Below are positions 10,199 through 21,200 of a DNA stretch of 64,000 nt, in pieces. The notes beneath the pieces were generated by a model. It was not told the origin of the DNA. It was given only the letters and a program-made list of their open reading frames with translations, and did not search any database. The stretch comes from an uncultured Desulfobulbaceae bacterium. Lineage in GTDB: Bacteria > Desulfobacterota > Desulfobulbia > Desulfobulbales > Desulfocapsaceae. The stretch covers positions 1 through 64,000 of the forward strand of contig CAISPV010000060.1 in the NCBI GenBank assembly GCA_903887485.1, in the 5' to 3' direction. Both the position numbers and the translations under genes were made by a program. Every line of letters begins with the position of its first letter. The stretch's first letter is position 1.

Positions 10199-10608
10199 CC
10201 TTGCTTCATGGTTTGATCAAAGTCCAAGTTTTGCTTTTAAAACCTTTTGATAGCATCATTGTATAACCCTTTTACGAAAAAAGGAATATTTCTGCCTAAT
10301 CTTGCCGATCCTTTCCCAGAAGAAAGTTCGCCTGCAGTCACCAACAGGCTGCCTCTCCCCGGAAGTCCTTCACATTATTACCCATATAGTTTTTTCCCAT
10401 ATGGGTTCCTCCAACATGTTGAAGATCAAAAAAATTGAAGCCTATTTACTCAACAGATTTTATACATTTTTGTATTGAGATAATATAGCAATTAACAAAA
10501 TCGTACTAAAGTAACACCAAGAAACACCCCTGCACGGAAGCACACACACTAATACAACATACTAATATACCTTAACATATTCAACTAATCCCAATCGGAC
10601 ATCAATGC

Positions 10609-11073
<465 letters not shown>

Positions 11074-11135
11074 CAAGACTCAAGGTTGATCTTAAATCAA
11101 AAAGAAGGGAAAACCATAATGAAAAGGGAGGGGAA

Positions 11136-12704
11136 ATGATGAAAAAACATGTATTACTGTTTCTGTTTATGATGACGTGTTGGTGTGGATCGCTTGCAAT
11201 GGCAGCAGAACCAGTGGCCGATCCATCCGGCGCCAACACCGGAATTGCCGCCGACGTAGTTGGCGCCAGTGCCGGAGCGCCGACTGCCGCTGATTTGGCG
11301 GCAATGAGTCAGGCCGAACCTTTAGCGGCAAAACTTGCAGACGTCATTGGACATAACAGAATTGCCATCAATATGGTTTGGACCATGATTTGCGGCTTTC
11401 TGGTTATGTTCATGCAGGCAGGGTTTGCCTTGGCTGAAGGCGGATTTACCCGGGCAAAGAACGCTGGACATACCATGGCGATGAATTTCATGATCTACGC
11501 TATCGGCATACTGGGTTACTGGATCTGCGGATTTGCTATTCAGATGGGCGGGAGCGGCGGGGCGGCCACTCTTGGTGGCGGCGCAGTTCTCAACAGTGAA
11601 TTTGTCATCAACCTCTTTGGCAAAGATTTCGGTCTGTTTGGCACCAAAGGCTTCTTCCTGTCTGGCGGAACCTATGATGCTGTTGTCTATGCCATCTTCC
11701 TGTTTCAGATGGTGTTCATGGACACGACCGCTACCATCCCGACCGGATCAATGGCAGAGCGCTGGACCTTCAAGTCCTTCGTCATCTACGGCTTTTTTAT
11801 CACCGCTTTGGTCTATCCGTTATTCGCCAACTGGGTATGGGGCGGCGGCTGGCTCTCACAGTTAGGAAAGAATTTTGCTTTGGGGCATGGCCATGTTGAT
11901 TTTGCCGGTTCATCGGTAGTACACATGACTGGTGGTTTTGCGGCCCTGGCCGGAGCGATGGTTCTGGGGCCACGACTTGGTAAGTTCAAGGCCGATGGCA
12001 CGCCTAATGCCATCCCGGGTCATCACATCCCTATGGCAATAACCGGATGTTTCATTCTTGCCTTTGGCTGGTTCGGATTCAATGCCGGTTCAACCCTTGC
12101 CGGTGGCGACTTGCGCCTGTCAGTGGTAGCCGTCAACACCATGCTGGCCTCGGCCGCCGGTGCATTCGGTGCCATGGCCTATATGTGGGCCATTTATGGC
12201 AAGCCGGATATCTCAATGATTGCCAATGGACTTCTGGCCGGCCTGGTAGCTATCACTGCACCCTGTGCCTTTGTTGATTCGGTTTCCGCCGTTATCATCG
12301 GTGCCATTGCGGGTATCCTGCTGTGCATAAGCGTCTTTTTTGTCGAGAGGGTGATGAAGGTTGACGATCCTGTTGGCGCGATTTCTGTGCACGGTGTCAA
12401 TGGGGCCTGGGGCGTGTTATCACTGGGACTCTTTGCTGATGGGACATACGGCGAGGGATTTAATGGAGTAAGCGGCACAGTGAAGGGCTTGTTTTATGGT
12501 GATTCATCTCAGTTCATCGCCCAGGTTATTGGTACGGTAACAAACATCGTTTTTGTCTTTGTCGTCATGTATGTCTTTTTTAAAGTACTCGACAAAATCG
12601 TTCCGTTGAGAGTTTCTCCAGAACTGGAATTGGAAGGTCTGGATCAGAGCGAAGTTGGTGTTACCGCCTATCCAGAATTTCATCTCAACAAAACACATCG
12701 GTAA
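11136..12704 (+). CDS. amt: Ammonium transporter (Amt family) with N-terminal signal-like extension
   Basis: Amt signatures MVWTMICGFLVMFMQAGFALAEGG and DFAGSSVVHMTGGFAALAGAMVLGPR. Confidence 0.95.
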   Translation: MMKKHVLLFLFMMTCWCGSLAMAAEPVADPSGANTGIAADVVGASAGAPTAADLAAMSQAEPLAAKLADVIGHNRIAINMVWTMICGFLVMFMQAGFALAEGGFTRAKNAGHTMAMNFMIYAIGILGYWICGFAIQMGGSGGAATLGGGAVLNSEFVINLFGKDFGLFGTKGFFLSGGTYDAVVYAIFLFQMVFMDTTATIPTGSMAERWTFKSFVIYGFFITALVYPLFANWVWGGGWLSQLGKNFALGHGHVDFAGSSVVHMTGGFAALAGAMVLGPRLGKFKADGTPNAIPGHHIPMAITGCFILAFGWFGFNAGSTLAGGDLRLSVVAVNTMLASAAGAFGAMAYMWAIYGKPDISMIANGLLAGLVAITAPCAFVDSVSAVIIGAIAGILLCISVFFVERVMKVDDPVGAISVHGVNGAWGVLSLGLFADGTYGEGFNGVSGTVKGLFYGDSSQFIAQVIGTVTNIVFVFVVMYVFFKVLDKIVPLRVSPELELEGLDQSEVGVTAYPEFHLNKTHR

Positions 12705-12770
12705 TTATTAACTCAACTTTCCAAATAAGGATAACTTGCAAGAAGCATAATACCTCTAACATTATTGACA

Positions 12771-12808
12771 AATCGTTATTCCGGCATTTTTTAGCCGGAA
12801 TAACGATT
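12771..12808. terminator. Strong inverted repeat after amt
   Basis: Perfect 15-bp stem AATCGTTATTCCGGC / GCCGGAATAACGATT with 8-nt loop; T-run a few bases downstream. Confidence 0.6.
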
Positions 12809-12924
12809 CGCTTGCCACTTTTTTTGATATAACTTATCGTCAGTTAATAATGTGGAAAGTTGAATCATTAAAATGGGATGGCCAGCGCCGTCCCGGACAA
12901 CCACCAATTAAAAAGGAGAGAACA

Positions 12925-13740
12925 ATGGAAACAAGAAAAAAAATCAGCATAGCCGTTTTGGGGGCCATGTGCTGCCTGCAGTTCAGTGGCGTCGCCAGGG
13001 CCGAAGAGGAGGACAAACCCACAGCAAACCTGGCGGTTGCCGCCCTAAGCAAGTACGTCTGGCGCGGCTTTGAGGTCACCAGGAACAGCATGGTACTGGA
13101 GCCGTCGATGACAGTCGCCTATAAAGGATTTTCCGCCAATGTCTGGGGCAATCTCGATACCGATTATTATGGATCAGGGCCAAATTCCGGCACAAATTTC
13201 TGGAATGAAACAGATTTCACCTTGGCCTACGACTGGACTATGGGACCAGTCGGCATGACTGCCGGTTATATTTATTATGCTTTTGATGGTCTTCCAGACA
13301 CCCAGGAAGTCTTTGCTCGCGCGGCCTGGCATGTCCTGCTGACCCCGACCCTGAGCATCTACAGGGATTACCAAAATCTGGCCGGTTGGTACATAACCCT
13401 TGGGGTGTCACATACCATTCCAATCACAGAAAAAATTGGCGTTAGCCTGGGTGCCCAAGCCGGTTATCTGGACGCCGCAGATGCCAGTTCCTATGCCGAG
13501 GTCAACGCAAGCAACTGGACCTACACCGATAAATCCTTCAACGGATTCCATGATGGACTGCTGTCAGTTTCGGTTCCTATCCAGGCAAATAAGTACATTA
13601 CGGTTACCCCGGTATTGAACTATTCGTTCCCGTTATCAGGCAAGTCCGCCGATTTGATTGAGATCAGAAGTCTTAACGGCGGGGGAAGCGGCGATAATAA
13701 CTTCGTTTATGGCGGCGTTACTGTCTCCATGGCCTTCTAA
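12925..13740 (+). CDS. TorF-family/Gcw_chp putative porin
   Basis: Signal peptide, then NLAVAALSKYVWRGFEVTRNSMVLEPSMTVAYKGFSANVWGNLDTDYYG; terminal aromatic VSMAF; next to amt. Confidence 0.75.
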   Translation: METRKKISIAVLGAMCCLQFSGVARAEEEDKPTANLAVAALSKYVWRGFEVTRNSMVLEPSMTVAYKGFSANVWGNLDTDYYGSGPNSGTNFWNETDFTLAYDWTMGPVGMTAGYIYYAFDGLPDTQEVFARAAWHVLLTPTLSIYRDYQNLAGWYITLGVSHTIPITEKIGVSLGAQAGYLDAADASSYAEVNASNWTYTDKSFNGFHDGLLSVSVPIQANKYITVTPVLNYSFPLSGKSADLIEIRSLNGGGSGDNNFVYGGVTVSMAF

Positions 13741-13759
13741 TAGAGTTTTCCTAAGCAAT

Positions 13760-13803
13760 GCATAAGGGCGGCATTCCCCTTAAGGAGCCTGCCGCCCTTA
13801 TGC
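13760..13803. terminator. Intrinsic-terminator-like hairpin after porin gene
   Basis: Perfect 14-bp stem GCATAAGGGCGGCA / TGCCGCCCTTATGC. Confidence 0.6.
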
Positions 13804-13872
13804 TCTTCACATCGTCCCAATACATGTAACAAGTTCGCGTCAACTCATTCAATTAAAAAAAGATTGACAACC

Positions 13873-14985
13873 TCAAACAGGTCTTGCCTGTCGCGATTCG
13901 GCCAGTTCCAGTGGAGTATTGATGTTATGCCAGGAAGACCTGATCTGCAGAGGAATGAGGGGGGTCTCGATCTTGCCCTGTCTGGCAATCTGGCCAATCC
14001 GTAAAGAACCGGAGGCAAGGAGTTCCTCAAAAAGAGGGCCGCAACGATAATCATAATGGGCCAACAACGGCTCCACATAGCCGTTTTCCTGAAGACAGGG
14101 CACCGTCCCCCAATATCCGGGCTGACGCTGGGCAAGCAACCAGGTCAGGGCCTCCGTGCTGATATCCGGCATATCACAGGCAATGAGCAGCCAGGAAACC
14201 GCAGGCTGCCAGCGCATAGCCGCAAGGATACCGGTTAAAGGGCCGCGAGCCTCCGGAACATCGGGAAGCCGGGGGAGATGGGCCAGCGATTGCGGCACCA
14301 AACCGCCGCCCGAAAGGGCAATCTGATCACCAATCAGGGGTTGAAGCAGGCCGACCGTATGTTCAAGCCAGGTGGAGCCGGCAGTTGCTTCTTCCTTCTC
14401 AAGCAGATGCTTGGGCCGTCCCATCCGGGAACTGCGGCCACCAATCAAGACACAGGCCCAGACCGGCGTCTGACGCCAGATCTCCTGCAGCCATTGCAGA
14501 AGGAAATCAAGAACCTGCGCCGCTCGCGTCTCACCTCGTGAGAACACCTTGAGCACCGCCTCCACATCCGTAGACGGCATTCCCCCATCATTCGCCAGGA
14601 GCCAGACTTTCGGTACGGGGGTCTGGCCATGCCCTTCAACGAGCACCAGATCATAACGGCGGGCAAGCTGACTGAGTTGAAAGCCGAAACTGGCCCCAGC
14701 ATCCCCGTGCAGGCGAACAAACTCCTCACCGCCAAGAAGAAAAACATCCGCGCCCGCCCGATACAGCCGATCGCCATCCTTACCGGGAATATCCACCACC
14801 AGATTCCGGCAATCATGTTTGACCACAGCCACCCGCAGCCCGCGTTGCACCAGTTCCGGCAATAGGGCCTCAATGAGCGTGGTCTTCCCTGCTCCCGAGA
14901 GGCCGCAGATCCCAAGGATCGGCAGCCTTGTTGCGGGCTGCTCCGGCATCTGGCTCTCCTTCTGCTGAAAAGATTGCTGTTTCAT
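13873..14985 (-). CDS. MobB-MobA fusion (Mo-guanine dinucleotide biosynthesis)
   Basis: MobB P-loop GICGLSGAGKTTLIEALLPEL...VVKHDCR followed by MobA VLIGGRSSRMGRPKHLL. Start taken at MKQQSF rather than the longest ORF start. Confidence 0.85.
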   Translation of the reverse strand: MKQQSFQQKESQMPEQPATRLPILGICGLSGAGKTTLIEALLPELVQRGLRVAVVKHDCRNLVVDIPGKDGDRLYRAGADVFLLGGEEFVRLHGDAGASFGFQLSQLARRYDLVLVEGHGQTPVPKVWLLANDGGMPSTDVEAVLKVFSRGETRAAQVLDFLLQWLQEIWRQTPVWACVLIGGRSSRMGRPKHLLEKEEATAGSTWLEHTVGLLQPLIGDQIALSGGGLVPQSLAHLPRLPDVPEARGPLTGILAAMRWQPAVSWLLIACDMPDISTEALTWLLAQRQPGYWGTVPCLQENGYVEPLLAHYDYRCGPLFEELLASGSLRIGQIARQGKIETPLIPLQIRSSWHNINTPLELAESRQARPV

Positions 14986-15001
14986 GATTGATCTTCCCCT
15001 C

Positions 15002-15853
15002 TCACTCCGACCCCAAGGCGCGACTGGAGTGGGGCAGGATGCCCGCATCTCTTCCCCGCTGCAAAAAAGCAGCAATGGCAGCCATCCCCGCAGGCCCGAG
15101 CTCTCTGGAGAAATCATTCACATACAGACCGATATGATCCTGAATGACCCGCTCCTCCAGCTCCTGGGCATGCTCTCTGATATAAGGCAAACACTGCTCA
15201 GGATGGGCAAAGGCCCAGTCAATGGAGGCCCGGATCGCTTGATCGATGGCCGCAATCCGTTCCCGGCCGAGCGAGCGCCGAGCGGCGATACAACCCAGAG
15301 GAATGGGATACCCAGTATCCTGCTCCCACCACCGGCCAAGATCCTGAAGGCAGATCAACCCCTCCTGCCGATAGGTGAACCGGCTCTCATGGATAATGAC
15401 CCCGGCATCCACCTGCCCCTGCTGCACCGCCGCCATGATGGTATCAAAACGCATCTCTACCAGCTCCGTACATCCTGGCAAAAAGAGACGGAACAGAAGG
15501 GCCGCCGTGGTCAGGCGGCCGGGGATGGCAATTCTATAGCGCTCAGGAGTGCCCAGATCAAGGGGGCTTCGCGCCACCAGCAACGGCCCGCATCCCCGGC
15601 CCAGGGCGCTGCCCGATGACAAGACGCAGTATTCATCAAGCACATGGCCAAGGGCATGGTAAGAGAGCTTGGTCACATCCAGCCGATGCTCCAGAGCCCA
15701 GCCATTGAGGGTCTCCACGTCTTCCAGCACCGGAGTTGCCAGTTCCGTTCCCGGCAGATCAATCTTGCCATGGGTCAGTCCATAGAAGATAAAGGTATCA
15801 TTGGGACAGGGTGAGTAGCCGATGCTTATTGACTTTATTAACGGTTTCGTCAC
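15002..15853 (-). CDS. mqnD: 1,4-dihydroxy-6-naphthoate synthase (futalosine pathway)
   Basis: SIGYSPCPNDTFIFYGLTHGKID...TKLSYHALGHVLDEYCVLSSGSALGRGCGPLLV. Confidence 0.9.
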   Translation of the reverse strand: MTKPLIKSISIGYSPCPNDTFIFYGLTHGKIDLPGTELATPVLEDVETLNGWALEHRLDVTKLSYHALGHVLDEYCVLSSGSALGRGCGPLLVARSPLDLGTPERYRIAIPGRLTTAALLFRLFLPGCTELVEMRFDTIMAAVQQGQVDAGVIIHESRFTYRQEGLICLQDLGRWWEQDTGYPIPLGCIAARRSLGRERIAAIDQAIRASIDWAFAHPEQCLPYIREHAQELEERVIQDHIGLYVNDFSRELGPAGMAAIAAFLQRGRDAGILPHSSRALGSE

Positions 15854-16545
15854 GACTCCTCCATCTCTCTGATCAGCAAGTCTGCCGCTTCAGCCGCCCT
15901 GGCACAGGCCTCAGCCATCTTCCAGCGACTCAGATCCCGGTCTTCCACCAGGTTTGAGACCGCGCGCACCTCCAGCAGAGGCAGGGAAAACTCGGCGCAG
16001 ACCCTGGCCACCGCCGCCCCTTCCATATTCTCGCACAGCCCTTGATACCTGGCGGCCAGCATCGCCCCCCGCTGCCTGGTGGCACTGACAGCCGAAACGG
16101 TCACAAAATTACCGCACCGGTAGGCCATACCATGGCGATCCAGAATCTTCCTGGCCTGGCGCAGCATGGACGAATCCAGGGGAAAAACCGTACTGCCGCC
16201 CAATTTCTCATCAAGTGCCTCAAGATGATCAGCAAAACAGATCCCGAAATCCCCCAGGTTCTCCTGCTCTGCCAGACACAGATCAAGCAGTGCGCCATTG
16301 CCCGACGGCGACGGTGCACAGACATAGGCCCCGGCCACTCCGAAGTTCAACACCTTATCAACACGCGGATCTCGTCTTTCCAGGTAACGGGTCAGACGCA
16401 GAGTCGTCTCCACCGGCCCGACCCCGGCAATCAGGGTACAACAGGGAAGCGCCCGACCTTCCTGGCAAGAGAGATCCCTGCCCATCGCCAGGAATCGCGC
16501 AAGGGGTTTCATCTCAAATTCAGTTGCGGCCACAGCAAGGATCAT
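15850..16545 (-). CDS. mqnB: Futalosine hydrolase
   Basis: MILAVAATEFEMKPLARFL...LIAGVGPVETTLRLTRYLE...VLNFGVAGAY...ENMEGAAVARVC; overlaps mqnD by 4 bp. Confidence 0.85.
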   Translation of the reverse strand: MILAVAATEFEMKPLARFLAMGRDLSCQEGRALPCCTLIAGVGPVETTLRLTRYLERRDPRVDKVLNFGVAGAYVCAPSPSGNGALLDLCLAEQENLGDFGICFADHLEALDEKLGGSTVFPLDSSMLRQARKILDRHGMAYRCGNFVTVSAVSATRQRGAMLAARYQGLCENMEGAAVARVCAEFSLPLLEVRAVSNLVEDRDLSRWKMAEACARAAEAADLLIREMEES

Positions 16546-16627
16546 GGTAGGTAGTTCAAGGTTTGAAGGCTGAAGACTCACGAAGAAAAGGCAACATTCA
16601 TCTCTTTTACTGCAAAACAGAACAACC

Positions 16628-17716
16628 ATGCAACAGGATTTCACGCTCACCGCCTACGACTATCCCCTGCCGCCGGAAAATATCGCCCAGCATCCAGCGG
16701 ACAGACGGGAAGACTCAAGACTCTTTGTCCTGCACCGCGAAACAGACACAAGAGAGCATCGCACCTTCACCGATATAGTCGATCTGCTGCAGCCAGGCGA
16801 CCTGCTGGTCATCAATGACACCAAGGTCTTTCCCGCTAGACTGTTAGGCCAAAAAGATACGGGCGGCAAGGCAGATGTCTTTCTTCTATCCTATCCCCTG
16901 CTGATTGAAGACACAGCAGAAAAGGCCGCCTCCGCAACCGCCGTTGCCACAGCCCTGATAAAAAGCTCCAAACGGCCTCGTCAAGGATCAACCATTACCA
17001 TCAACGACGACCTTTCCTGCACTATCTTGGAACAACTGGGCGAAGGCAGGGTCAGCATCGCGCTCCATTACGACCGGCAAAAGGAGTTGACCGAGATCCT
17101 CAAAAATCACGGTCAGATCCCACTTCCCCCATATATCGCAAGAACAAACGGCAGCACCGCCGAAGACAGCAACCGCTATCAGACCGTCTATGCCGACCAG
17201 CCAGGGGCCGTGGCCGCGCCCACGGCCGGCCTCCATTTCTCGGAATCACTTCTAGAAAAAATCAGGAACAAAGGCGTAACAATCGCCAGAATAACCCTGC
17301 ATGTAGGGTATGGAACCTTTGCCCCGGTGCGAACCGAGGCCATCAGGGACCACACGATCCATCAAGAGTATGTCCATATCTCCAAAGAAAATGCTGAAAC
17401 AATTAACAGGGTTCGACAAGAAGCGGGGAAGATCTGGGCCGTGGGCACAACCACGGTGCGGGCCCTTGAATTTGCAGGAAATGAGGAGGGAAAGGTCCTG
17501 CCGACAGATGGTTGGTGCAACCTCTATATCGTGCCGGGCTATCGGTTCAAGGTGATTGACAACCTGATCACCAACTTTCACCTGCCCCAGTCATCCCTGC
17601 TCTTTCTGGTATCGGCCCTCTGCGGCCGGGAAAGACTGTTGGACTGTTACCGGGAAGCGATTGCGCAAGGCTACCGATTTTATTCCTATGGCGATGCCAT
17701 GGCCATAACAAAATAG
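16628..17716 (+). CDS. queA: tRNA preQ1(34) S-adenosylmethionine ribosyltransferase-isomerase
   Basis: YDYPLPPENIAQHPADRREDSRL...INDTKVFPARLLG...PTAGLHFSESLL. Confidence 0.93.
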   Translation: MQQDFTLTAYDYPLPPENIAQHPADRREDSRLFVLHRETDTREHRTFTDIVDLLQPGDLLVINDTKVFPARLLGQKDTGGKADVFLLSYPLLIEDTAEKAASATAVATALIKSSKRPRQGSTITINDDLSCTILEQLGEGRVSIALHYDRQKELTEILKNHGQIPLPPYIARTNGSTAEDSNRYQTVYADQPGAVAAPTAGLHFSESLLEKIRNKGVTIARITLHVGYGTFAPVRTEAIRDHTIHQEYVHISKENAETINRVRQEAGKIWAVGTTTVRALEFAGNEEGKVLPTDGWCNLYIVPGYRFKVIDNLITNFHLPQSSLLFLVSALCGRERLLDCYREAIAQGYRFYSYGDAMAITK

Positions 17717-17744
17717 GCGGTTGCCGAAAAATCAGCAACCGCCT
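17715..17744. terminator. Hairpin between convergent queA and FmdB-family gene
   Basis: 10-bp stem AGGCGGTTGC / GCAACCGCCT, 10-nt loop. Confidence 0.5.
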
Positions 17745-17781
17745 GAAACAACAGAAAATCTAAAAAAGTCCAGAAAACCGA

Positions 17782-18048
17782 TCAGCCGGCCGCAGCCGGA
17801 CACTTGGTACACCCGCCGGCGGAACAGGGCGGCGTTGTGGCTGTGGCGCTGGAACCTGCCCCTTTCTGGGTACTGGCGTAACCATCTGCGTACCAGCCGC
17901 CACCCTTGAGCTGAAAAGAGCTCATGGACATTACTTTTTTAACCGACCCTTCACATTCAGGACAACTGCTCAACGGCGCATCCGCCATCCGTTGCTGCAC
18001 CTCAAACACCTTTCGACAGGCATCACACTCATATTCATAAACTGGCAT
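17782..18048 (-). CDS. FmdB-family zinc ribbon protein
   Basis: MPVYEYECDACRKVFEVQQRMADAPLSSCPECEGSVKKVMS. Confidence 0.88.
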   Translation of the reverse strand: MPVYEYECDACRKVFEVQQRMADAPLSSCPECEGSVKKVMSMSSFQLKGGGWYADGYASTQKGAGSSATATTPPCSAGGCTKCPAAAG

Positions 18049-18267
18049 TTCTCTACTCCATTCCTGACAAATATACTCTTAAATATACTCTTTCCAGACT
18101 CAGAACCAAAAAACAAAAACCCTTCCAGCCTGGAGCTTATCTTCCTGTTTCTCTGTACTCAAAGAGAAACTATAATTTAACGCTCCTGACTTCATCTGTC
18201 AATAAGCACACTCTATGAAATAAGGCAAATTGCCGACCGCCGCAAAATCATGGTCGCTGATTACCTA

Positions 18268-21200
18268 TCATCCGGGCTGATCGAGAACCTGCCGCAACAC
18301 CATGGCCAGCTCATCACGCAGCACCGGCTTCATCAGCAGCCGGCGGACGCCCAGGGCCTTGACCTTCTCCTCATTAATGATCTCGCTGAAGCCGGTACAG
18401 AGAATGATCGGCAGATTCGGACGGCGGGCCAGCAGCCGCTGGGCCAGCTCAGCCCCGGTCAGGTGCGGCATGGTCATATCGGTGAGTACCAGGTCAAAAG
18501 CTGTCGGCTGGGCCTCAAACTGTTCCAAGGCCTGGCGGGAGTCGATGCAGGCGGTCACCCGATAGCCCAGCGCTTCCAAGATCCGCCGCATCAGCTCGAC
18601 AATCACCGGCTCGTCATCTACCACCAGGATATGCTCATGGCCCCTGGGCAGGATGGCAGCCGTTCTCGCGACCCCTGCCACCCCTTTTCCCTCCAAGGCC
18701 TTGGGGAGATAGACGTGGAAGGTGGTTCCCTTGCCCGGTTCACTGTAGACGGTGACATGGCCACCAAGACTGGTGATGATACCGTGCACCACGGAGAGCC
18801 CCAATCCGGTCCCCTCCCCCTTGGCCTTGGTGGTGAAGTAGGGCTCGAAGATCCGCTCAACGACATGAGGCGGCATGCCACAGCCGGTGTCACTCACCTC
18901 CAACCGCAGATAAAGGCCGGGCTTGAGGTGGAGCTCAGCGCTATAGTCATCGGTGCCGATCTCCACCTCCTGCAGGGAGACCGCGAGGATGCCACCGGTC
19001 TCCCGCATGGCATGGTAGGCATTGGTGCAGAGGTTCATCACCACCTGGTGGATCATGGTCGGATCGGCCAGGACCATGGCCTCGGTACTGATATCCTGTC
19101 TGATCTCGATGGTGCTGGGGATGGAAGATCGCAGCAGCTTGAGTGCCTCCTTGACCATCAGATGGATCTGAAGGGGGCTGCATGCCTGCTCGGTCTGCCG
19201 GCCGAAGGTGAGGATCTGCTTGACCAGGTCCCGCGCCCGCTTGGCGGCCATCAAGACCTCCCGGGCCGGCTCGATCAGGGGGCTGTCGGCGGGAAGGCAC
19301 TCGGCAATGATCTCCGAGTATCCCAGCACCGGGGTAAGGATATTGTTGAAGTCATGGGCAATGCCGCCTGCCAGGGTGCCGATGGCCTCCATCTTCTGGG
19401 CCTGGCGCAACTGCCCTTCCAGAGACTTCAGCTCGGTGATATCCCGGGCAATATAGACAATGCTTACCAACTCGTTATTCGGTCCACAAACCGGAGAAGT
19501 AGTAACCGAAAAAGTCTTGCCCATCCGTTCATGCTCGATTTCCGCGGTATGGGTTGCCACATCCCTGACAGTGAGTACAGCCGGGCAGCCCTCACAAGGC
19601 TGGGTCCCGCCATGGAACACCTCATAGCAGATCCTGCCCACCAGCTCCTCGGGCTGAACACCGAGCACCTCGCCGGCCCGACGGTTGGCCCGAAGGATAC
19701 GGTGGTTGACGTCCTGAATGGTGACGATGTCGCCGATAGCCGCAAAGGTCCGTTCCCAATCCTCCTTGCCCTTGCGAAGCTCTTCTTCCCCCTGCTTGCG
19801 CCGTGTAATGTTGATAGCGATCTCCACCCGCACCAGACGCACCCCCCCATTCTGCCAGCGGATCGCCTGGTCCCGGCAGTCATACCATTGCTGGTCCACG
19901 GAATTCTGGAACTCCCAAGCATAGACCCCGGTGGGGGCGCCATCACTAGAGACCAATCTGTCATTGGTGCAGAAGGAGCAGGGACCATTCTGGCCGGCCT
20001 GGAGAACCTGCCAGCATTTCCGGCCGGCGCCCTCCCCAAAGATCTCCCGGCCATATTTATTCATGAACAGCAACTCGTAGGTCTCCATGTCGGCAACATA
20101 GACAAGACTGTCAAGGCCGTCAAGAATGTGGTACAGCCGCTCCTCACTCTGCGCCAACCGCGCCTCCGCCGCTTTGGATTCAGTAATATCGGTGATGGAA
20201 CCCACATAGCCGAGCAGCAGGCCATTGCTGTCAGGTTCTTCCTTGGCCTGCCCCAAGACCCAGGTGATCGTGCCATCCGGCCGCTGGAAGCGGTACTCCT
20301 CTCTGAACGGTTGCTGGTTGCGGGCCGCCTGCTCCCACTTTCTGCCAACCCGCTCCCGGTCCTCCGGGTAGAGCGCTTTGATCCAGCCATCGCCCAAGGC
20401 CTCCTCCTGGGAGAGTCCGGTAATCTCCGACCAGCGTTCGTTGACATAGAAACGGCCGCCGGCGGCATCGGTGCGGAAGATGCCCACCGGTGCCAGTTCG
20501 GCCAGGGATGCGTACTGTTTCCTTGCCTGAGTGATCTGCTCATTGGCCTGCTGCAGCAGTTGAAAGGGCTCCCGGACGCTGGTTATGAACACCGCCCGAT
20601 AGATAAAACCATAAGCCACGATCTTATATATGTGGCCCATCAGGTTGAAGATGTCGGTGACATCGGCGTACACGGTAAAGGTAAGTTCACTGAGGCAGGT
20701 GATGATGAGAGCGGCAAAGAGGCTGGTCGCGTCATAGAGGGTGGCCGGATTTCTCGCCTGGCGAAAAAACAGCCCTGCGGCCACGAGCATGATGGCGATG
20801 GCCGTATATTCGGCACCGATCTTAAACGGGGTCAACCCCTGCCCCACTATGAAGGTGCGCGGCCAGAGCGGCTGATGGTAGAGCGCCAGCCAGTAAATAA
20901 TCCCGGTCAGGAGAAGGCCGCCGGCCAGCAGCCATTGGCGACTACGGGGAGAGGCCATGGGCCGCCAGGGCAGCAGCGCGAAGACCAGCATGGCTAGGGC
21001 AAAGAGCAAGCGCGCCGCCAGCCAGAAATTCAACCCTTTTTCGCGGTCGGCCGGGGTGACAAAATCAGGCATACCCTTAAAGGAGAGCATGTGGCCAAAA
21101 TCAAGCAGCCCGACAACGAGCAGGGCGCAACCAAGAAAGACGACAGGTACTGGCCGTTCGGACCGGGAGGCATAGGCAACCCCAAACACCATGGCAGCGA

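Noticed and set aside
18250-20997. 915-aa plus-strand ORF
   Set aside because: Fully antisense to the hybrid histidine kinase, whose domains are unmistakable; low-complexity His/Gly/Leu composition is typical of an antisense shadow ORF in GC-rich coding DNA.
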